Positions 26,303 to 34,714 are shown, numbered from the stretch's first letter. The stretch is 64,000 bases of DNA from Odoribacter sp. AF15-53 (GCF_003479425.1 NZ_QUHC01000005.1:124001-188000), one strand, 5' to 3'. Program-made: numbers and translations. The notes: a model not told the origin generated them from the letters alone.

Positions 26303-26446
26303 GGTCCATAAAGTCCGTAAAGTCCATAAAGTCTATAAGGTCCTAGACCCTGCGAGCGCTTTGTCTACGGCAGCTAATGCTGCCGTTAAATCCTGTCGAA
26401 GGACACCCGTGACTTTACGGACTTTATGGATCTTATGGGCTCTTTA
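26295..26446. repeat. Imperfect palindrome built from 9-bp tandem repeats between convergent genes
   Basis: The left arm has five tandem 9-mers (26295-26339) of the type GTCCATAAA. The right arm (26411-26446) has the complementary units GACTTTACG, GACTTTATG, GATCTTATG. Between the arms is a perfect hairpin ACGGCAGC-TAAT-GCTGCCGT (26367-26386). It can act as a bidirectional terminator for the signal peptidase and the S41 peptidase genes, and the stop codon of the first lies within the first repeat unit. It is probably a member of a dispersed repeat family. Confidence 0.75.
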
Positions 26447-26447
26447 A

Positions 26448-27806
26448 CTACTCTTCCGTCCCGAATATTAATACCGATCTGGCTTGCACGAACGGGGGGA
26501 TGACACGCTGTAATTTTCTTTCCTCGCTGCTGCTCCTGCTCATCCTGTTCGGGGTAGCTACGGGCTTCCGGGAAATTAATTGAAGCGTGGCGGCCAGTAG
26601 GGGTTCTTTGGGGTCTCCCAGTTGATACTGGTGATGGAATTGTTCCTGCATGAGATACGTGGGTACGAGTCCCCCCATCACGGATTCGTTCCGGCTGTTG
26701 GTGTATTCCGTGGAGATCAGCATGATGTTCCACCCTTGTAAATCTTTTTCTTCGGGTGTGTAGATAATTCCACCCATGTTTTTGCCCATGGTGACATCGC
26801 CGACCATATTTACTTCCATGTAGGGCGACAGGGCGCTGATTAGCATTTCGGCGGCTGATGCGGTGACTTTGCTGGTAATAACCCAGAGGCGTTTCAAGTT
26901 CAGCCGGGAAGTTGCGGGGACGGTCTTGTCGAAACGTTCTTCCAGTTTCGCAGGATCGTCGGCGTATTTTTGCTGGTAAACCTTGTTCCAGTTTTTATGT
27001 ACGAGTAATTCCTCGTTGTTCACGAACTCCTCGGGGGCAATGAGAGAGCATAACTGCTTCACGGCGAAGATATAACCTCCCTGGTTGTAGCGCAAGTCGA
27101 GGATAAACTCGTCGATCTTTCCCGTTTTCAATTCCTGGAAAGCGTGGTTCAGTTGTGTCAAGGACGAGGGGCCCCTGTACACGAAATCCGTGTAAATCAT
27201 GTAACCCACGTTCTTGTCTTCCCACGGGATTAGCCCGTAATCGAGGACCGGATCGACGACATATGATTGGGCCGTTAACTCTTTCGTCTCGTACGGTTCG
27301 GATTGCTCGTCAGCGGACAATCCGATGGATAGTTTGCCGGCGTAATACAAGTCCGTGTAATTTTCAGTGGTGATTCTCTCCCCGTTCATGTGGGTAATCA
27401 GGTCCCCCCGTTTGAGTTCGGCTTTTGCCGCGGGGGAATTCGGGTAAACGAAGTTGATATCGGCGAATATGTACCCGTCTTTTTCCCAGAATGTGAGGTT
27501 GTAACCGAAACCGTTGTCGTAACCGGAGGCATCGGCGATCTCTCCCAGCCCGCTGGATCTCGTGATACGTGACCAGATGTCACCGCCATATTTCATGGTT
27601 GCGAAATACTCTTCCGGGTTACTGTCCGGGTCAATGTTTTTGTCCTTGACCTCCTCGGCCCAGAAGTATTGGTCGGTCATTCTATCCTTCGTGAAGGTAT
27701 TAATCCGGGCATAGTTGTACGGTCCGGGGGACGGTCTTGTCCCCGTTGAATCCTCGCAACTTTGTAGGAATCCTGCTAAGATGAAGAGAGAGAATAGTTT
27801 GTACAT
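26448..27806 (-). CDS. S41-family (C-terminal processing peptidase-like) lipoprotein
   Basis: A 452-residue protein with a lipoprotein signal (lipobox LQSC, cysteine 17). A PDZ-like domain occupies about residues 110-160 (NSPAAKAELKRGDLITHMNG). The S41 core follows: EFILDLRYNQGGY (about 233-245), the serine in TASAAEM (S317) and the lysine in MGKNMGG (K342). The 25-residue spacing between S317 and K342 equals that of the Ser-Lys dyad in E. coli Tsp. It is likely a surface or periplasmic protease. It is convergent with the signal peptidase gene and divergent from the arginine operon. A possible minus-strand -7 box, TAATATTG, lies at about 27828-27835. Confidence 0.85.
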   Translation of the reverse strand: MYKLFSLFILAGFLQSCEDSTGTRPSPGPYNYARINTFTKDRMTDQYFWAEEVKDKNIDPDSNPEEYFATMKYGGDIWSRITRSSGLGEIADASGYDNGFGYNLTFWEKDGYIFADINFVYPNSPAAKAELKRGDLITHMNGERITTENYTDLYYAGKLSIGLSADEQSEPYETKELTAQSYVVDPVLDYGLIPWEDKNVGYMIYTDFVYRGPSSLTQLNHAFQELKTGKIDEFILDLRYNQGGYIFAVKQLCSLIAPEEFVNNEELLVHKNWNKVYQQKYADDPAKLEERFDKTVPATSRLNLKRLWVITSKVTASAAEMLISALSPYMEVNMVGDVTMGKNMGGIIYTPEEKDLQGWNIMLISTEYTNSRNESVMGGLVPTYLMQEQFHHQYQLGDPKEPLLAATLQLISRKPVATPNRMSRSSSEERKLQRVIPPFVQARSVLIFGTEE

Positions 27807-27951
27807 AAGTCTATGTATTATATTAAATCACAATATTACGAATTTTTTATGGATTTCCATGCATGGTGGCACGAGAAAGTTTTCGGGGTGAATTGCATAT
27901 TTATCCATATTTTACCCCTCTGTCTTCGCTCCTCCTCCGGTCTGGGTGGTG

Positions 27952-27997
27952 CAAGTTCTCGTCGACTTCTCGTGAAGTTCTCGTGTTAGGGTCGAGA
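27952..27997. repeat. Three tandem 11-bp repeats and an inverted copy, in a gene-free stretch
   Basis: Units at 27952-27962, 27963-27973 and 27974-27984 share the TTCTCGT ending (AAGTTCTCGT type). An inverted relative, TCGAGAAGTTG, follows within 27992-28002. The 450-bp region 27807-28260 contains this repeat and the arginine promoter; the only frame there (28000-28194) has no recognisable product. Confidence 0.6.
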
Positions 27998-28153
27998 AGT
28001 TGTTGAGGGTTTTTCGTGAAGAAATGGAGGGTTACGAGGAGGTGAAGGAGGGCTGGATGGGTTGTTGCGTGCTGGTAAATAGTGCGTTGGTTGTCTTGCC
28101 CCCGGCCCGAGAACGGGAGATCGTGAAATTATTTCAAGAAAAATGGGAAAATA

Positions 28154-28213
28154 TTTGTTTTAACCGTGTAATTGTGCATATATTTGCAAAGTGAATAAAT
28201 AAATATGCACAAT
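28154..28213 (+). promoter_or_regulatory. Promoter and overlapping operator of the arginine operon
   Basis: TTTG (28154-28157), 21 bp, then TATATTTG (28179-28186) is a good match to the Bacteroidota promoter. A perfect 11-bp inverted repeat, ATTGTGCATAT (28171-28181) and ATATGCACAAT (28203-28213), overlaps the -7 box and the expected start of transcription. Inside it TGCATATATTTGCA is itself a near-palindrome resembling an ARG box. Arginine-dependent repression by an ArgR-type protein encoded elsewhere is a reasonable inference. Confidence 0.6.
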
Positions 28214-28260
28214 TGAGTAACCAAAAAGAATTTGAATGATTTAGATTAAATTGTAAGAAA

Positions 28261-28938
28261 ATGAAGATTGAAGTTGTAGTTGCATCCGAGAAACACCTGT
28301 CGTACGTGACAGCGATAAATGATGCGATTGATAATGCTGCAAAAGCGAGAGGTACTGGTATAGCCAGAAGAACGAACGAGTATATCGCCGATAAAATCCG
28401 AAGTGGGAAAGCGATTATCGCCTTGAACAGGGCGGAGTTCGTGGGGTTCTGTTATATCGAATCGTGGGGTCACCAGAAATTCGTGGCGAACTCCGGGTTA
28501 ATCGTGGTACCGGCGTACCGGGGTTTGGGGGTGGCTAAACAAATCAAGAAGGCCGCTTTCGATTTGTCGCGAAGGCGATTCCCGGAGGCCAAGCTTTTCG
28601 GCCTGACAACTGGCGAGCAGGTGATGCGGATCAATACTTCATTGGGTTACGTGCCTGTTACCTTTGCCAAGCTCACCGATGACGAGGAGTTCTGGGCCGG
28701 ATGCAAGTCATGCGTGAATTACGATATTTTGCAGCGGACCAACATGACGAAATGCCTTTGCACCGGGATGGTGTACGACCCGGAAGCCGTGGCCCGGCAG
28801 CAAGAGCTGGCGCGGAAGGCGGGAAAGAGCGCGTCGTCGGGCTTGTTCAAGCACGTCCGCCATGTCGTGAGCTCGATGCTGGCCGTTCGCGGGCGGGCGA
28901 CTTCTCGCTCGACGATGAAAAATATAGCAAATTTGTAA
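28261..28938 (+). CDS. GNAT N-acetyltransferase, candidate N-acylglutamate synthase of the arginine operon
   Basis: A 225-residue GNAT protein. The acyl-CoA loop is VVPAYRGLGVAKQIKKAA (about residues 82-99). A four-cysteine cluster follows: C148 and C151 in GCKSC, C165 and C167 in KCLCTGM, spaced CxxC-13-CxC, possibly a metal site. The C-terminal ~50 residues are basic and low in complexity. It is the first gene of the arginine operon, 16 bp before argG. No classical argA or argJ is present in the window, so this protein is the natural candidate for the first acylation of glutamate. Whether it uses acetyl- or succinyl-CoA cannot be told from the sequence. Confidence 0.75.
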   Translation: MKIEVVVASEKHLSYVTAINDAIDNAAKARGTGIARRTNEYIADKIRSGKAIIALNRAEFVGFCYIESWGHQKFVANSGLIVVPAYRGLGVAKQIKKAAFDLSRRRFPEAKLFGLTTGEQVMRINTSLGYVPVTFAKLTDDEEFWAGCKSCVNYDILQRTNMTKCLCTGMVYDPEAVARQQELARKAGKSASSGLFKHVRHVVSSMLAVRGRATSRSTMKNIANL

Positions 28939-28954
28939 CTTGTAATCAGATTCC

Positions 28955-30148
28955 ATGAAAAAAGTAGTTCTAGCATACAGCGGGGGACTGGACACCTCCT
29001 ACTGTGTTAAATACCTGAGCGAGGAAATGGGCTTCGAGGTTTACACGGCTCTGGCTAATACTGGGGGATTCACGCCCGGCGAGCTGGCTGCGATCGAGGA
29101 GAAAGCGTATGCCCTGGGGGCGAGACGGCACGTGACGCTCGACGTGACGGCGGAGTATTACGATAAATGTATCAAGTACATGATCTTCGGGAATGTCCTG
29201 CGGAATAAAACCTACCCGATTTCCGTGAGTTCCGAGCGTACGTTTCAGGCGTTGGCCATTGTTCGTTACGCGAAAGAGATCGGGGCCGATGCGCTAGCCC
29301 ACGGCAGCACTGGGGCGGGGAATGACCAGGTGAGGTTCGATCTCTGTTTTTCAGTGTTCGCGCCGGGAATGGAAATTATCACGCCCACGCGGGATTTGAA
29401 GTTGAGCCGGGAGGAGGAGATCGCTTATCTGAGATCGAAAGGCGTGGAGCGGGACTGGTCGAAAATGGCTTACTCGATTAATAAAGGACTCTGGGGAACC
29501 TCGGTGGGAGGGTGCGAGACGTTGAGTTCCCACCTCTATCTCCCGGAAGAGGCTTATCCTTCGGCCGCATGGAAGGCGGGTGAGGAGACGTTAACCTTGT
29601 CGTTCGAGCGGGGAGAGCTGTGTGCGGTTAATGGCGAGCGCTACACGAGCAAGATCGAGGCAATCCGGCAAGTGGAGGCATTGGCTGGCGGGTGGGCGAT
29701 CGGGCGAGACACGCACGTGGGCGATACGATCGTCGGTATCAAGGGACGGGTGGGGTTCGAGGCTGCGGCACCCCTGATCATTATCAAGGCCCACGAGTTA
29801 CTGGAGAAGCACACCCTCACGAAGTGGCAGGCGTACTGGAAAGAACAACTGGCAAACTGGTACGGGATGTTTCTGCACGAGGCGATGTACGGGGAACCCG
29901 TGATGCGGAATATCGAGAGCTTCCTGCAAGACTCCCAGCGATACGTGTCGGGTACGGTGCAAGTGCGAATGCGTCCCTACAGTTTCGAGTTGCTGGGAAT
30001 CGAGTCGGAACACGATTTGATGAACGCTTCTTTCGCCCGTTACGGGGAAGAAACGAGCGCTTGGACGGCTGAAGACGTGAAAGGATTCACGAGGATATTG
30101 TCCATGCCCTTGCGGATTTATAATGCGGTAAACAAGGAGGAAATTTAG
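28955..30148 (+). CDS. argG: Argininosuccinate synthase
   Basis: A 397-residue enzyme joining citrulline and aspartate with ATP to argininosuccinate. The N-type ATP pyrophosphatase loop is VVLAYSGGLDTSY (residues 4-16). Other family signatures are AHGSTGAGNDQVRFDL (citrulline and aspartate binding) and SINKGLWGTSVGG. It is full length, though the C-terminal part is divergent in the way common for Bacteroidota. The gene follows the GNAT gene by 16 bp. It is separated from argC by a 250-bp gap containing a palindromic repeat element. Confidence 0.93.
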   Translation: MKKVVLAYSGGLDTSYCVKYLSEEMGFEVYTALANTGGFTPGELAAIEEKAYALGARRHVTLDVTAEYYDKCIKYMIFGNVLRNKTYPISVSSERTFQALAIVRYAKEIGADALAHGSTGAGNDQVRFDLCFSVFAPGMEIITPTRDLKLSREEEIAYLRSKGVERDWSKMAYSINKGLWGTSVGGCETLSSHLYLPEEAYPSAAWKAGEETLTLSFERGELCAVNGERYTSKIEAIRQVEALAGGWAIGRDTHVGDTIVGIKGRVGFEAAAPLIIIKAHELLEKHTLTKWQAYWKEQLANWYGMFLHEAMYGEPVMRNIESFLQDSQRYVSGTVQVRMRPYSFELLGIESEHDLMNASFARYGEETSAWTAEDVKGFTRILSMPLRIYNAVNKEEI

Positions 30149-30166
30149 AGTGTAAAGTTTAGAGTT

Positions 30167-30384
30167 GAAAACTCCTCCGTCGGCTATGCCGCCACTTCCT
30201 CTATAAGCAGAGGAGGTGCTGGTGACTCTTACCGAAGACGGTGACTATTCCAGCTCTCCCTCTGTTCATAGAGGGGAACTAGCGATTAAACGAGAACAGA
30301 CGGGGTGTTTGCTCATAGTCTGTCGAGCGAGAGCTAGTTCGAGACCGTTTCGGGCTCAATACGGCGAAGCCGGGAGGAAGTTTT
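30167..30384. repeat. Palindromic intergenic repeat element, copy 1 (between argG and argC)
   Basis: The ends are inverted: AAAACTCCTCCGTCGGCTAT at the left and a complementary AAGCCGGGAGGAAGTTTT at the right. Internal hairpins include CCTCT-ATAAGC-AGAGG and CCCTCTGTTCATAGAGGG. An extra structured piece at 30276-30340 is bounded by GAACTAGC / GCTAGTTC. It matches the element at 34323-34692 over its flanks. It is non-coding and probably transcribed within the arginine operon. Confidence 0.75.
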
Positions 30385-30400
30385 AATAATTAATAGTGTC

Positions 30401-31348
30401 ATGATAAAAGTAGGAATTGCAGGAGCGGCCGGGTACACGGCCGGGGAATTAATCCGCATGCTGGTTGCACACCCGGGTGTCGAGTTGCGTTACTTGCAAA
30501 GCGAGTCGCACCGGGGGGAGCCGATTGGCAAGGTACACCGGGATCTGATCTACTCGGATCGGGTGTTTTCCGATCTGGATTACACGGATATAGATGTCCT
30601 TTTCCTGTGCATGGGGCACGGGGTGTCTACCCGTTTTTTACAGCAGAATCCGGTACCAGCATCAGTACGGGTGATTGACCTGGGGAACGATTTCCGGTTG
30701 AAAGCGAATGCGGGAAATTTCGTGTACGGGTTGCCGGAACGAAACAGGGAGATTATCCGGCAAGCGGGTCGCGTGGCGAATCCCGGTTGTTTCGCCACGG
30801 CGATAGAATTGGGCTTGCTGCCTTTAGCGAATGGCGGGGTATTACCCTCGTGTGCGTCGGCCTTCGGCATAACCGGGGCGACGGGAGCGGGACAGCAACC
30901 CACGGGGGAGACGCATTACAGTAACCGGGCGCAGAACCTTTCGGTCTACAAGGTTTTTTCCCACCAGCACCTGGCGGAAATCCGGGAGACGTTGGGCGAA
31001 GCGACGGACATCGCTTTTGTCCCCGTGCGCGGGTGTCATGCCCGGGGAATCATGGTGAACACCGTGTTTTATAGCGATCTGGAGGTGGGCGAGTTGAAGC
31101 GCCTGTATGCGAGTTACTACGAGGGACATCCTTTCACGGTGGTAAGTGACGAGCCTGTCTACCTGAAACAGGTGGTGAACACGAACTATTGTTTTATCCA
31201 CTTGGAACAACAGGGACGCAAGGTACTGGTGACCTCCGTTATCGACAACTTGTTGAAAGGAGCGTCGGGACAAGCCGTGCAGAATATGAACCTGATGTTC
31301 GGCTTGGAAGAGACGACGGGGTTACACTTGAAAGCGAATTACTTTTAA
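30401..31348 (+). CDS. argC: N-acetyl-gamma-glutamyl-phosphate reductase (or succinyl form)
   Basis: A 315-residue NADPH-dependent reductase for the third step of arginine synthesis. The N-terminal Rossmann motif is VGIAGAAGYTAGELIRML. The catalytic cysteine is in VANPGCFATA (about residue 130), and the following GITGATGAGQQPTGETHY is the conserved substrate-binding region; the histidine in PVRGCHARGI completes the active site. This is the short (type 1-like) form usual for Bacteroidota. In the Bacteroides fragilis pathway the acyl group is succinyl rather than acetyl. It is 16 bp before argD. Confidence 0.92.
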   Translation: MIKVGIAGAAGYTAGELIRMLVAHPGVELRYLQSESHRGEPIGKVHRDLIYSDRVFSDLDYTDIDVLFLCMGHGVSTRFLQQNPVPASVRVIDLGNDFRLKANAGNFVYGLPERNREIIRQAGRVANPGCFATAIELGLLPLANGGVLPSCASAFGITGATGAGQQPTGETHYSNRAQNLSVYKVFSHQHLAEIRETLGEATDIAFVPVRGCHARGIMVNTVFYSDLEVGELKRLYASYYEGHPFTVVSDEPVYLKQVVNTNYCFIHLEQQGRKVLVTSVIDNLLKGASGQAVQNMNLMFGLEETTGLHLKANYF

Positions 31349-31364
31349 TTTATAGAGATCGCCT

Positions 31365-32483
31365 ATGTTTGATGTATATAATTTACTGGATATAGAACCC
31401 GTGAAAGCGGAGGGTGTCTATTTCTGGGATCGGGAAGGGAATAAATACCTGGACTTTTATGGGGGGCATGCCGTTATTTCAATCGGCCACTCGCACCCGC
31501 ACTACGTGGAACAAGTGTCCGGGCAGTTGAAGAATATCGGTTTCTACTCGAATTCCGTGGAGAACCGTTTGCAGGAGGAACTGGAACGGAAACTGCGGGA
31601 ACTTTCGGGTTGCCCGGGTTATAACCTGTTCATGTGTAATAGCGGGGCGGAGGCTAACGAGAACGCGCTGAAACTGGCTTCCTTTGTCACGGGGCGCTCG
31701 AAAGTGCTATCCATGCGCTTCGCTTTTCATGGGCGCACGAGCGGGGCTGTCGCCGTCACGGATAACCCGGGGATTCAGGCTCCGTTGAACCGGGGACACG
31801 AGGTGACGTTTATCAATTTGAACGATGTCGAGGCGTTGAAACGGGAATTGTCCGGGGAGCCATACGCCGCGGTAATCGTGGAGGGGATACAGGGTGTCGG
31901 GGGAATCCGGATCGCTGAATCCGGCTTCTTGCAGGTGGCACGTGAGGCGTGTAGCCGGACGGGAACCCTGTTGATCCTGGACGAGATACAATCGGGATAC
32001 GGCCGGAGCGGGAAGTTTTTCGCTCATCAACACGCGGGAATCCGGCCGGATATCATTACTATGGCCAAGGGTATGGGAAATGGTTTCCCGGTGGCGGGAC
32101 TCCTGATTCACGATTCGATCGAGGCTCGGAAAGGAATGCTGGGCACGACTTTCGGGGGAAATCACTTGGCTTGTGCGGCGGCGATTGCCGTGCTGGATGT
32201 CATGAAAGAGGAGAAATTGGTGGAGAATGCCGCTCGTGTCGGGGACTACCTGGCCGAACGGTTAAAACCTTTGAACGGGGTGATTGAAGTCCGGGGAAAG
32301 GGATTGATGATCGGGGTGGATATTGACATCCCACACGCTATATTCCGCCGCCGCTTGTTAGCCGACCAGCACGTGATTACCGGGAATAGCGGGAAAAACA
32401 CGTTGCGGTTGTTACCTCCCTTGTGTGTCACCCGGGAAGAGGTCGACGAGTTCGTGGAACGATTTAAACGAGTAATGAATTAA
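31365..32483 (+). CDS. argD: Acylornithine aminotransferase
   Basis: A 372-residue class III PLP aminotransferase. GGHAVISIGHSHP near the start, NSGAEANENALKLA (phosphate contact), DEIQSGYGRSGKFFAHQ (aspartate holding the PLP ring nitrogen) and TMAKGMGNGFP (PLP lysine) are all present. It converts acylglutamate semialdehyde to acylornithine using glutamate. Placement between argC and argB supports this over other class III enzymes. It is 3 bp from argB. Confidence 0.93.
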   Translation: MFDVYNLLDIEPVKAEGVYFWDREGNKYLDFYGGHAVISIGHSHPHYVEQVSGQLKNIGFYSNSVENRLQEELERKLRELSGCPGYNLFMCNSGAEANENALKLASFVTGRSKVLSMRFAFHGRTSGAVAVTDNPGIQAPLNRGHEVTFINLNDVEALKRELSGEPYAAVIVEGIQGVGGIRIAESGFLQVAREACSRTGTLLILDEIQSGYGRSGKFFAHQHAGIRPDIITMAKGMGNGFPVAGLLIHDSIEARKGMLGTTFGGNHLACAAAIAVLDVMKEEKLVENAARVGDYLAERLKPLNGVIEVRGKGLMIGVDIDIPHAIFRRRLLADQHVITGNSGKNTLRLLPPLCVTREEVDEFVERFKRVMN

Positions 32484-32486
32484 CGG

Positions 32487-33284
32487 ATGAAATGTAAAAT
32501 CATAAAAATTGGGGGTGTCTTGATCGAGGATGACGAACTGTTGAACCGGTTGTGTCGTAAACTCTCCTCTATCGCCTCTCCCTTTGTCATCGTGCACGGG
32601 GGCGGAACCTTTGCCGGGCGGCTTGCCGGGCGATTGGGAATCCCGGCCTCAATGATCGACGGGCGGCGGGTTACGGATCGAGAAACGTTAGAAGTCACGG
32701 TTATGGTTTATGCCGGGTGGGTGAACAAAACGCTGGTCTCCCGCTTGCAAGCCTTGGGGGTAAACGCCTGTGGGTTATCCGGGTGCGACTTGAACTTGGT
32801 GCGGGCTGATAAGCGGGTGCGGGAATCCGTGGATTGGGGGTACGTCGGTGACATCCGGCAGGTACATCTGGGGGCATTGGAGTTATTATTACAGTCCGGC
32901 GTGGTCCCCGTGATATCGCCGATCACTCATAACGGGGAAGGCGTCCTGCTGAACTCCAATGCTGACGGGATTGCGGCTGCCGTGGCGGAAACGCTGAGCG
33001 CATGTTACGACACGGAACTGGTTTACTGTTTTGACAAAAAAGGCGTGTTGGCGGATATGCGGGACGAGGGTTCCGTGATCGCCCGGCTCACGCCGGCTTC
33101 ATACGATGAGTATAAACGGAAGGGAATGATTCATTCCGGGATGATTCCCAAACTGGATAACGCTTTTAAATCCGTTCGTAACGGGGTCGGCACGGTACGC
33201 TTGCTGCATCCCGATGAACTGGATAACCCGGAAGCTGGAACAGAAATAACACTGGAAGAACAATGGATGCAAATGCCGCAATAG
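32487..33284 (+). CDS. argB: Acylglutamate kinase
   Basis: A 265-residue amino-acid kinase family enzyme. IIKIGGVLIEDDE and FVIVHGGGTFAG are the nucleotide and substrate glycine motifs, and LNSNADGIAAAVAETLSA matches the family's second nucleotide motif. It phosphorylates N-acylglutamate in the second step. It starts 3 bp after argD, and its 3' end overlaps the next gene by 22 bp. Family members from Bacteroidota are diverged from the enterobacterial enzyme, and the acyl group may be succinyl. Confidence 0.9.
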   Translation: MKCKIIKIGGVLIEDDELLNRLCRKLSSIASPFVIVHGGGTFAGRLAGRLGIPASMIDGRRVTDRETLEVTVMVYAGWVNKTLVSRLQALGVNACGLSGCDLNLVRADKRVRESVDWGYVGDIRQVHLGALELLLQSGVVPVISPITHNGEGVLLNSNADGIAAAVAETLSACYDTELVYCFDKKGVLADMRDEGSVIARLTPASYDEYKRKGMIHSGMIPKLDNAFKSVRNGVGTVRLLHPDELDNPEAGTEITLEEQWMQMPQ

Positions 33285-34303
33285 AACTTCTGAAACGGAT
33301 TATTGCCACGCCTTCCCCTAGTAAACAGGAAGAGGGAGTGGCCGGGATCATTGCCGACGTCCTCGAAAGATATAGGTTCGACGTGCATCGGAAAGGTAAT
33401 AACGTGTGGAGTCGCTCGAAGAATTTCGACGAGAGGAAGCCCACGTTATTACTCGATGCACACTTGGATACCGTGCGTCCTAACGGGGAGTGGATAACCG
33501 ATCCTTTTACTCCGGTCGTGAAGGACGGGAAACTGTTCGGGCTGGGAAGTAACGACACGGGAGGAAGCATCGTTTCCATGTTGGCAACATTCTTGGAGTT
33601 GGGAAATAGAGACATCGCATGTAATCTTGTCTTTCTGGGATCGGCCGAGGAGGAAAATACCGGGGTTAACGGGATACAGAGCGTGTTCCCGGAACTGGGG
33701 AAGATTGATTTCGCTCTCGTGGGAGAGCCCACGGGGATGCGCCCGGCTATCGCTGAAAAAGGATTGATGGTGTTGGACTGTTATGCCAGAGGGAAAGCGG
33801 GACATGCGGCCAGGGAGGAGGGGATTAATGCCATTTACGAGGCGATGGAAGACATAAACTGGTTTCGTACCTATCGTTTCAAGAAAGTGTCGGAACTACT
33901 GGGTCCGGTGAAAGTGAGCGTGACGGGGATTGAAGCGGGTACGCTACATAACGTGGTGCCTGCGACTTGTCGTTTCACGGTGGATATACGGGTAAATGAA
34001 CTACACACGAATCAAGAGATATTCGATACAATCCGTGGTCACGTGAAATGCGAGATTGTCCCCCGCTCTTTTTCATTGAACTCCTCTTCCGTGTCGCCTG
34101 ATCACCCGATGGTGAGACGATGCGTCGAGTTGGGATTATTGCCGTATGGCTCTCCCACGACGTCGAATCAGGCCGTCATCCCCTGTGCTTCTATGAAAAT
34201 CGGTCCCGGGGATAGCGCTCGCTCGCATACGGCAAACGAATATATCCGTTTGGACGAGATTCGTGAGGCCGTGGAGTTGTTCAGGAAACTGTTGGGTAAT
34301 TGA
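33263..34303 (+). CDS. M20-family deacylase of arginine synthesis (ArgE-like)
   Basis: A 346-residue M20 metallohydrolase. Metal-binding motifs are LLLDAHLDTVRP, GLGSNDTGG and AEEENTG, followed by the lid domain and a C-terminal histidine in ARSHTANEYI. It releases the acyl group from an acylated intermediate; in the Bacteroides fragilis pathway the substrate is N-succinylcitrulline, because carbamoylation takes place before deacylation. Starting at ATG 33263 gives a 22-bp overlap with argB, so translation is probably coupled. The carbamoyltransferase gene is not in the window. Confidence 0.85.
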   Translation: MDANAAIELLKRIIATPSPSKQEEGVAGIIADVLERYRFDVHRKGNNVWSRSKNFDERKPTLLLDAHLDTVRPNGEWITDPFTPVVKDGKLFGLGSNDTGGSIVSMLATFLELGNRDIACNLVFLGSAEEENTGVNGIQSVFPELGKIDFALVGEPTGMRPAIAEKGLMVLDCYARGKAGHAAREEGINAIYEAMEDINWFRTYRFKKVSELLGPVKVSVTGIEAGTLHNVVPATCRFTVDIRVNELHTNQEIFDTIRGHVKCEIVPRSFSLNSSSVSPDHPMVRRCVELGLLPYGSPTTSNQAVIPCASMKIGPGDSARSHTANEYIRLDEIREAVELFRKLLGN

Positions 34304-34322
34304 AAATGGATAATTGAAAATG

Positions 34323-34692
34323 AAACTCCTCCGTCAGCTTCGTTGCCACTTCCTCTATAAACGAGGGTGCTGAAAAAGTCGGTTTTGAGAGAAACAACTA
34401 CCCTCTCCGGCTCCCCCTTACACAGGGGGAGAGTTCGTGAGAGCGTGAAGCTTTCCCTTGTACGGGAGAGAATGGTTAGTGAGAGTGTAAAGCCCTTTAC
34501 ACGGGGGAAGAGATGATTTTCAAGCGGTTTCCCCGCCTGTGTAAGGAGGGGACAGGGGTGGTAGTCTAAATAATGGGACTTTTTCAGTGCCCTCATGAAC
34601 AGAGGAGGAGTTGCTAGCTCTAGCCGAAGACGGAGACTATTCCAATTCTCCCTCTGTTTATAGAGGGAGTACGGTGGAGCCGGGGGGAGTTT
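34323..34692. repeat. Palindromic intergenic repeat element, copy 2 (before argH), interrupted
   Basis: The left end (AAACTCCTCCGTCAGCTTCG, from 34323) and right end (GGAGCCGGGGGGAGTTT, to 34692) are inverted relatives of each other and of copy 1. Internal CCGAAGACGGAGACTATTCC and CCCTCTGTTTATAGAGGG match copy 1 closely. A 228-bp foreign segment (34365-34592) splits the first hairpin of the element. The 410-bp gap between the argE-like gene and argH contains nothing else. Confidence 0.75.
34365..34592. mobile_element. MITE-like insertion with terminal inverted repeats
   Basis: A 228-bp segment with 16-bp termini GGGTGCTGAAAAAGTC (34365-34380) and the inverse GACTTTTTCAGTGCCC (34577-34592), matching at 14 of 16 positions. 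It sits inside the repeat element copy 2 at a point that is uninterrupted in copy 1. The flanks TAAACGAG and TGAACAGAG may be a diverged target duplication. The interior is full of hairpins (CCCCCTTACACAGGGGG type) and has no transposase. Mobilisation would need a transposase elsewhere. Confidence 0.65.
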
Positions 34693-34714
34693 GAAATCTA
34701 AAACTTAAAATTGA

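Noticed and set aside
26178..26447. 89-residue ORF with VHKVHKVRKV repeats
   Set aside because: It is an out-of-frame reading of the signal peptidase end and the 9-bp repeat array.
28000..28194. 64-residue ORF upstream of the arginine promoter
   Set aside because: It overlaps the inverted repeat and the promoter box, has no recognisable domain, and the composition looks like non-coding DNA.
30149..30400. CRISPR-like array in the repeat-rich arginine gaps
   Set aside because: The repeats are inverted hairpins of unequal sequence without regular spacers, and there are no cas genes.
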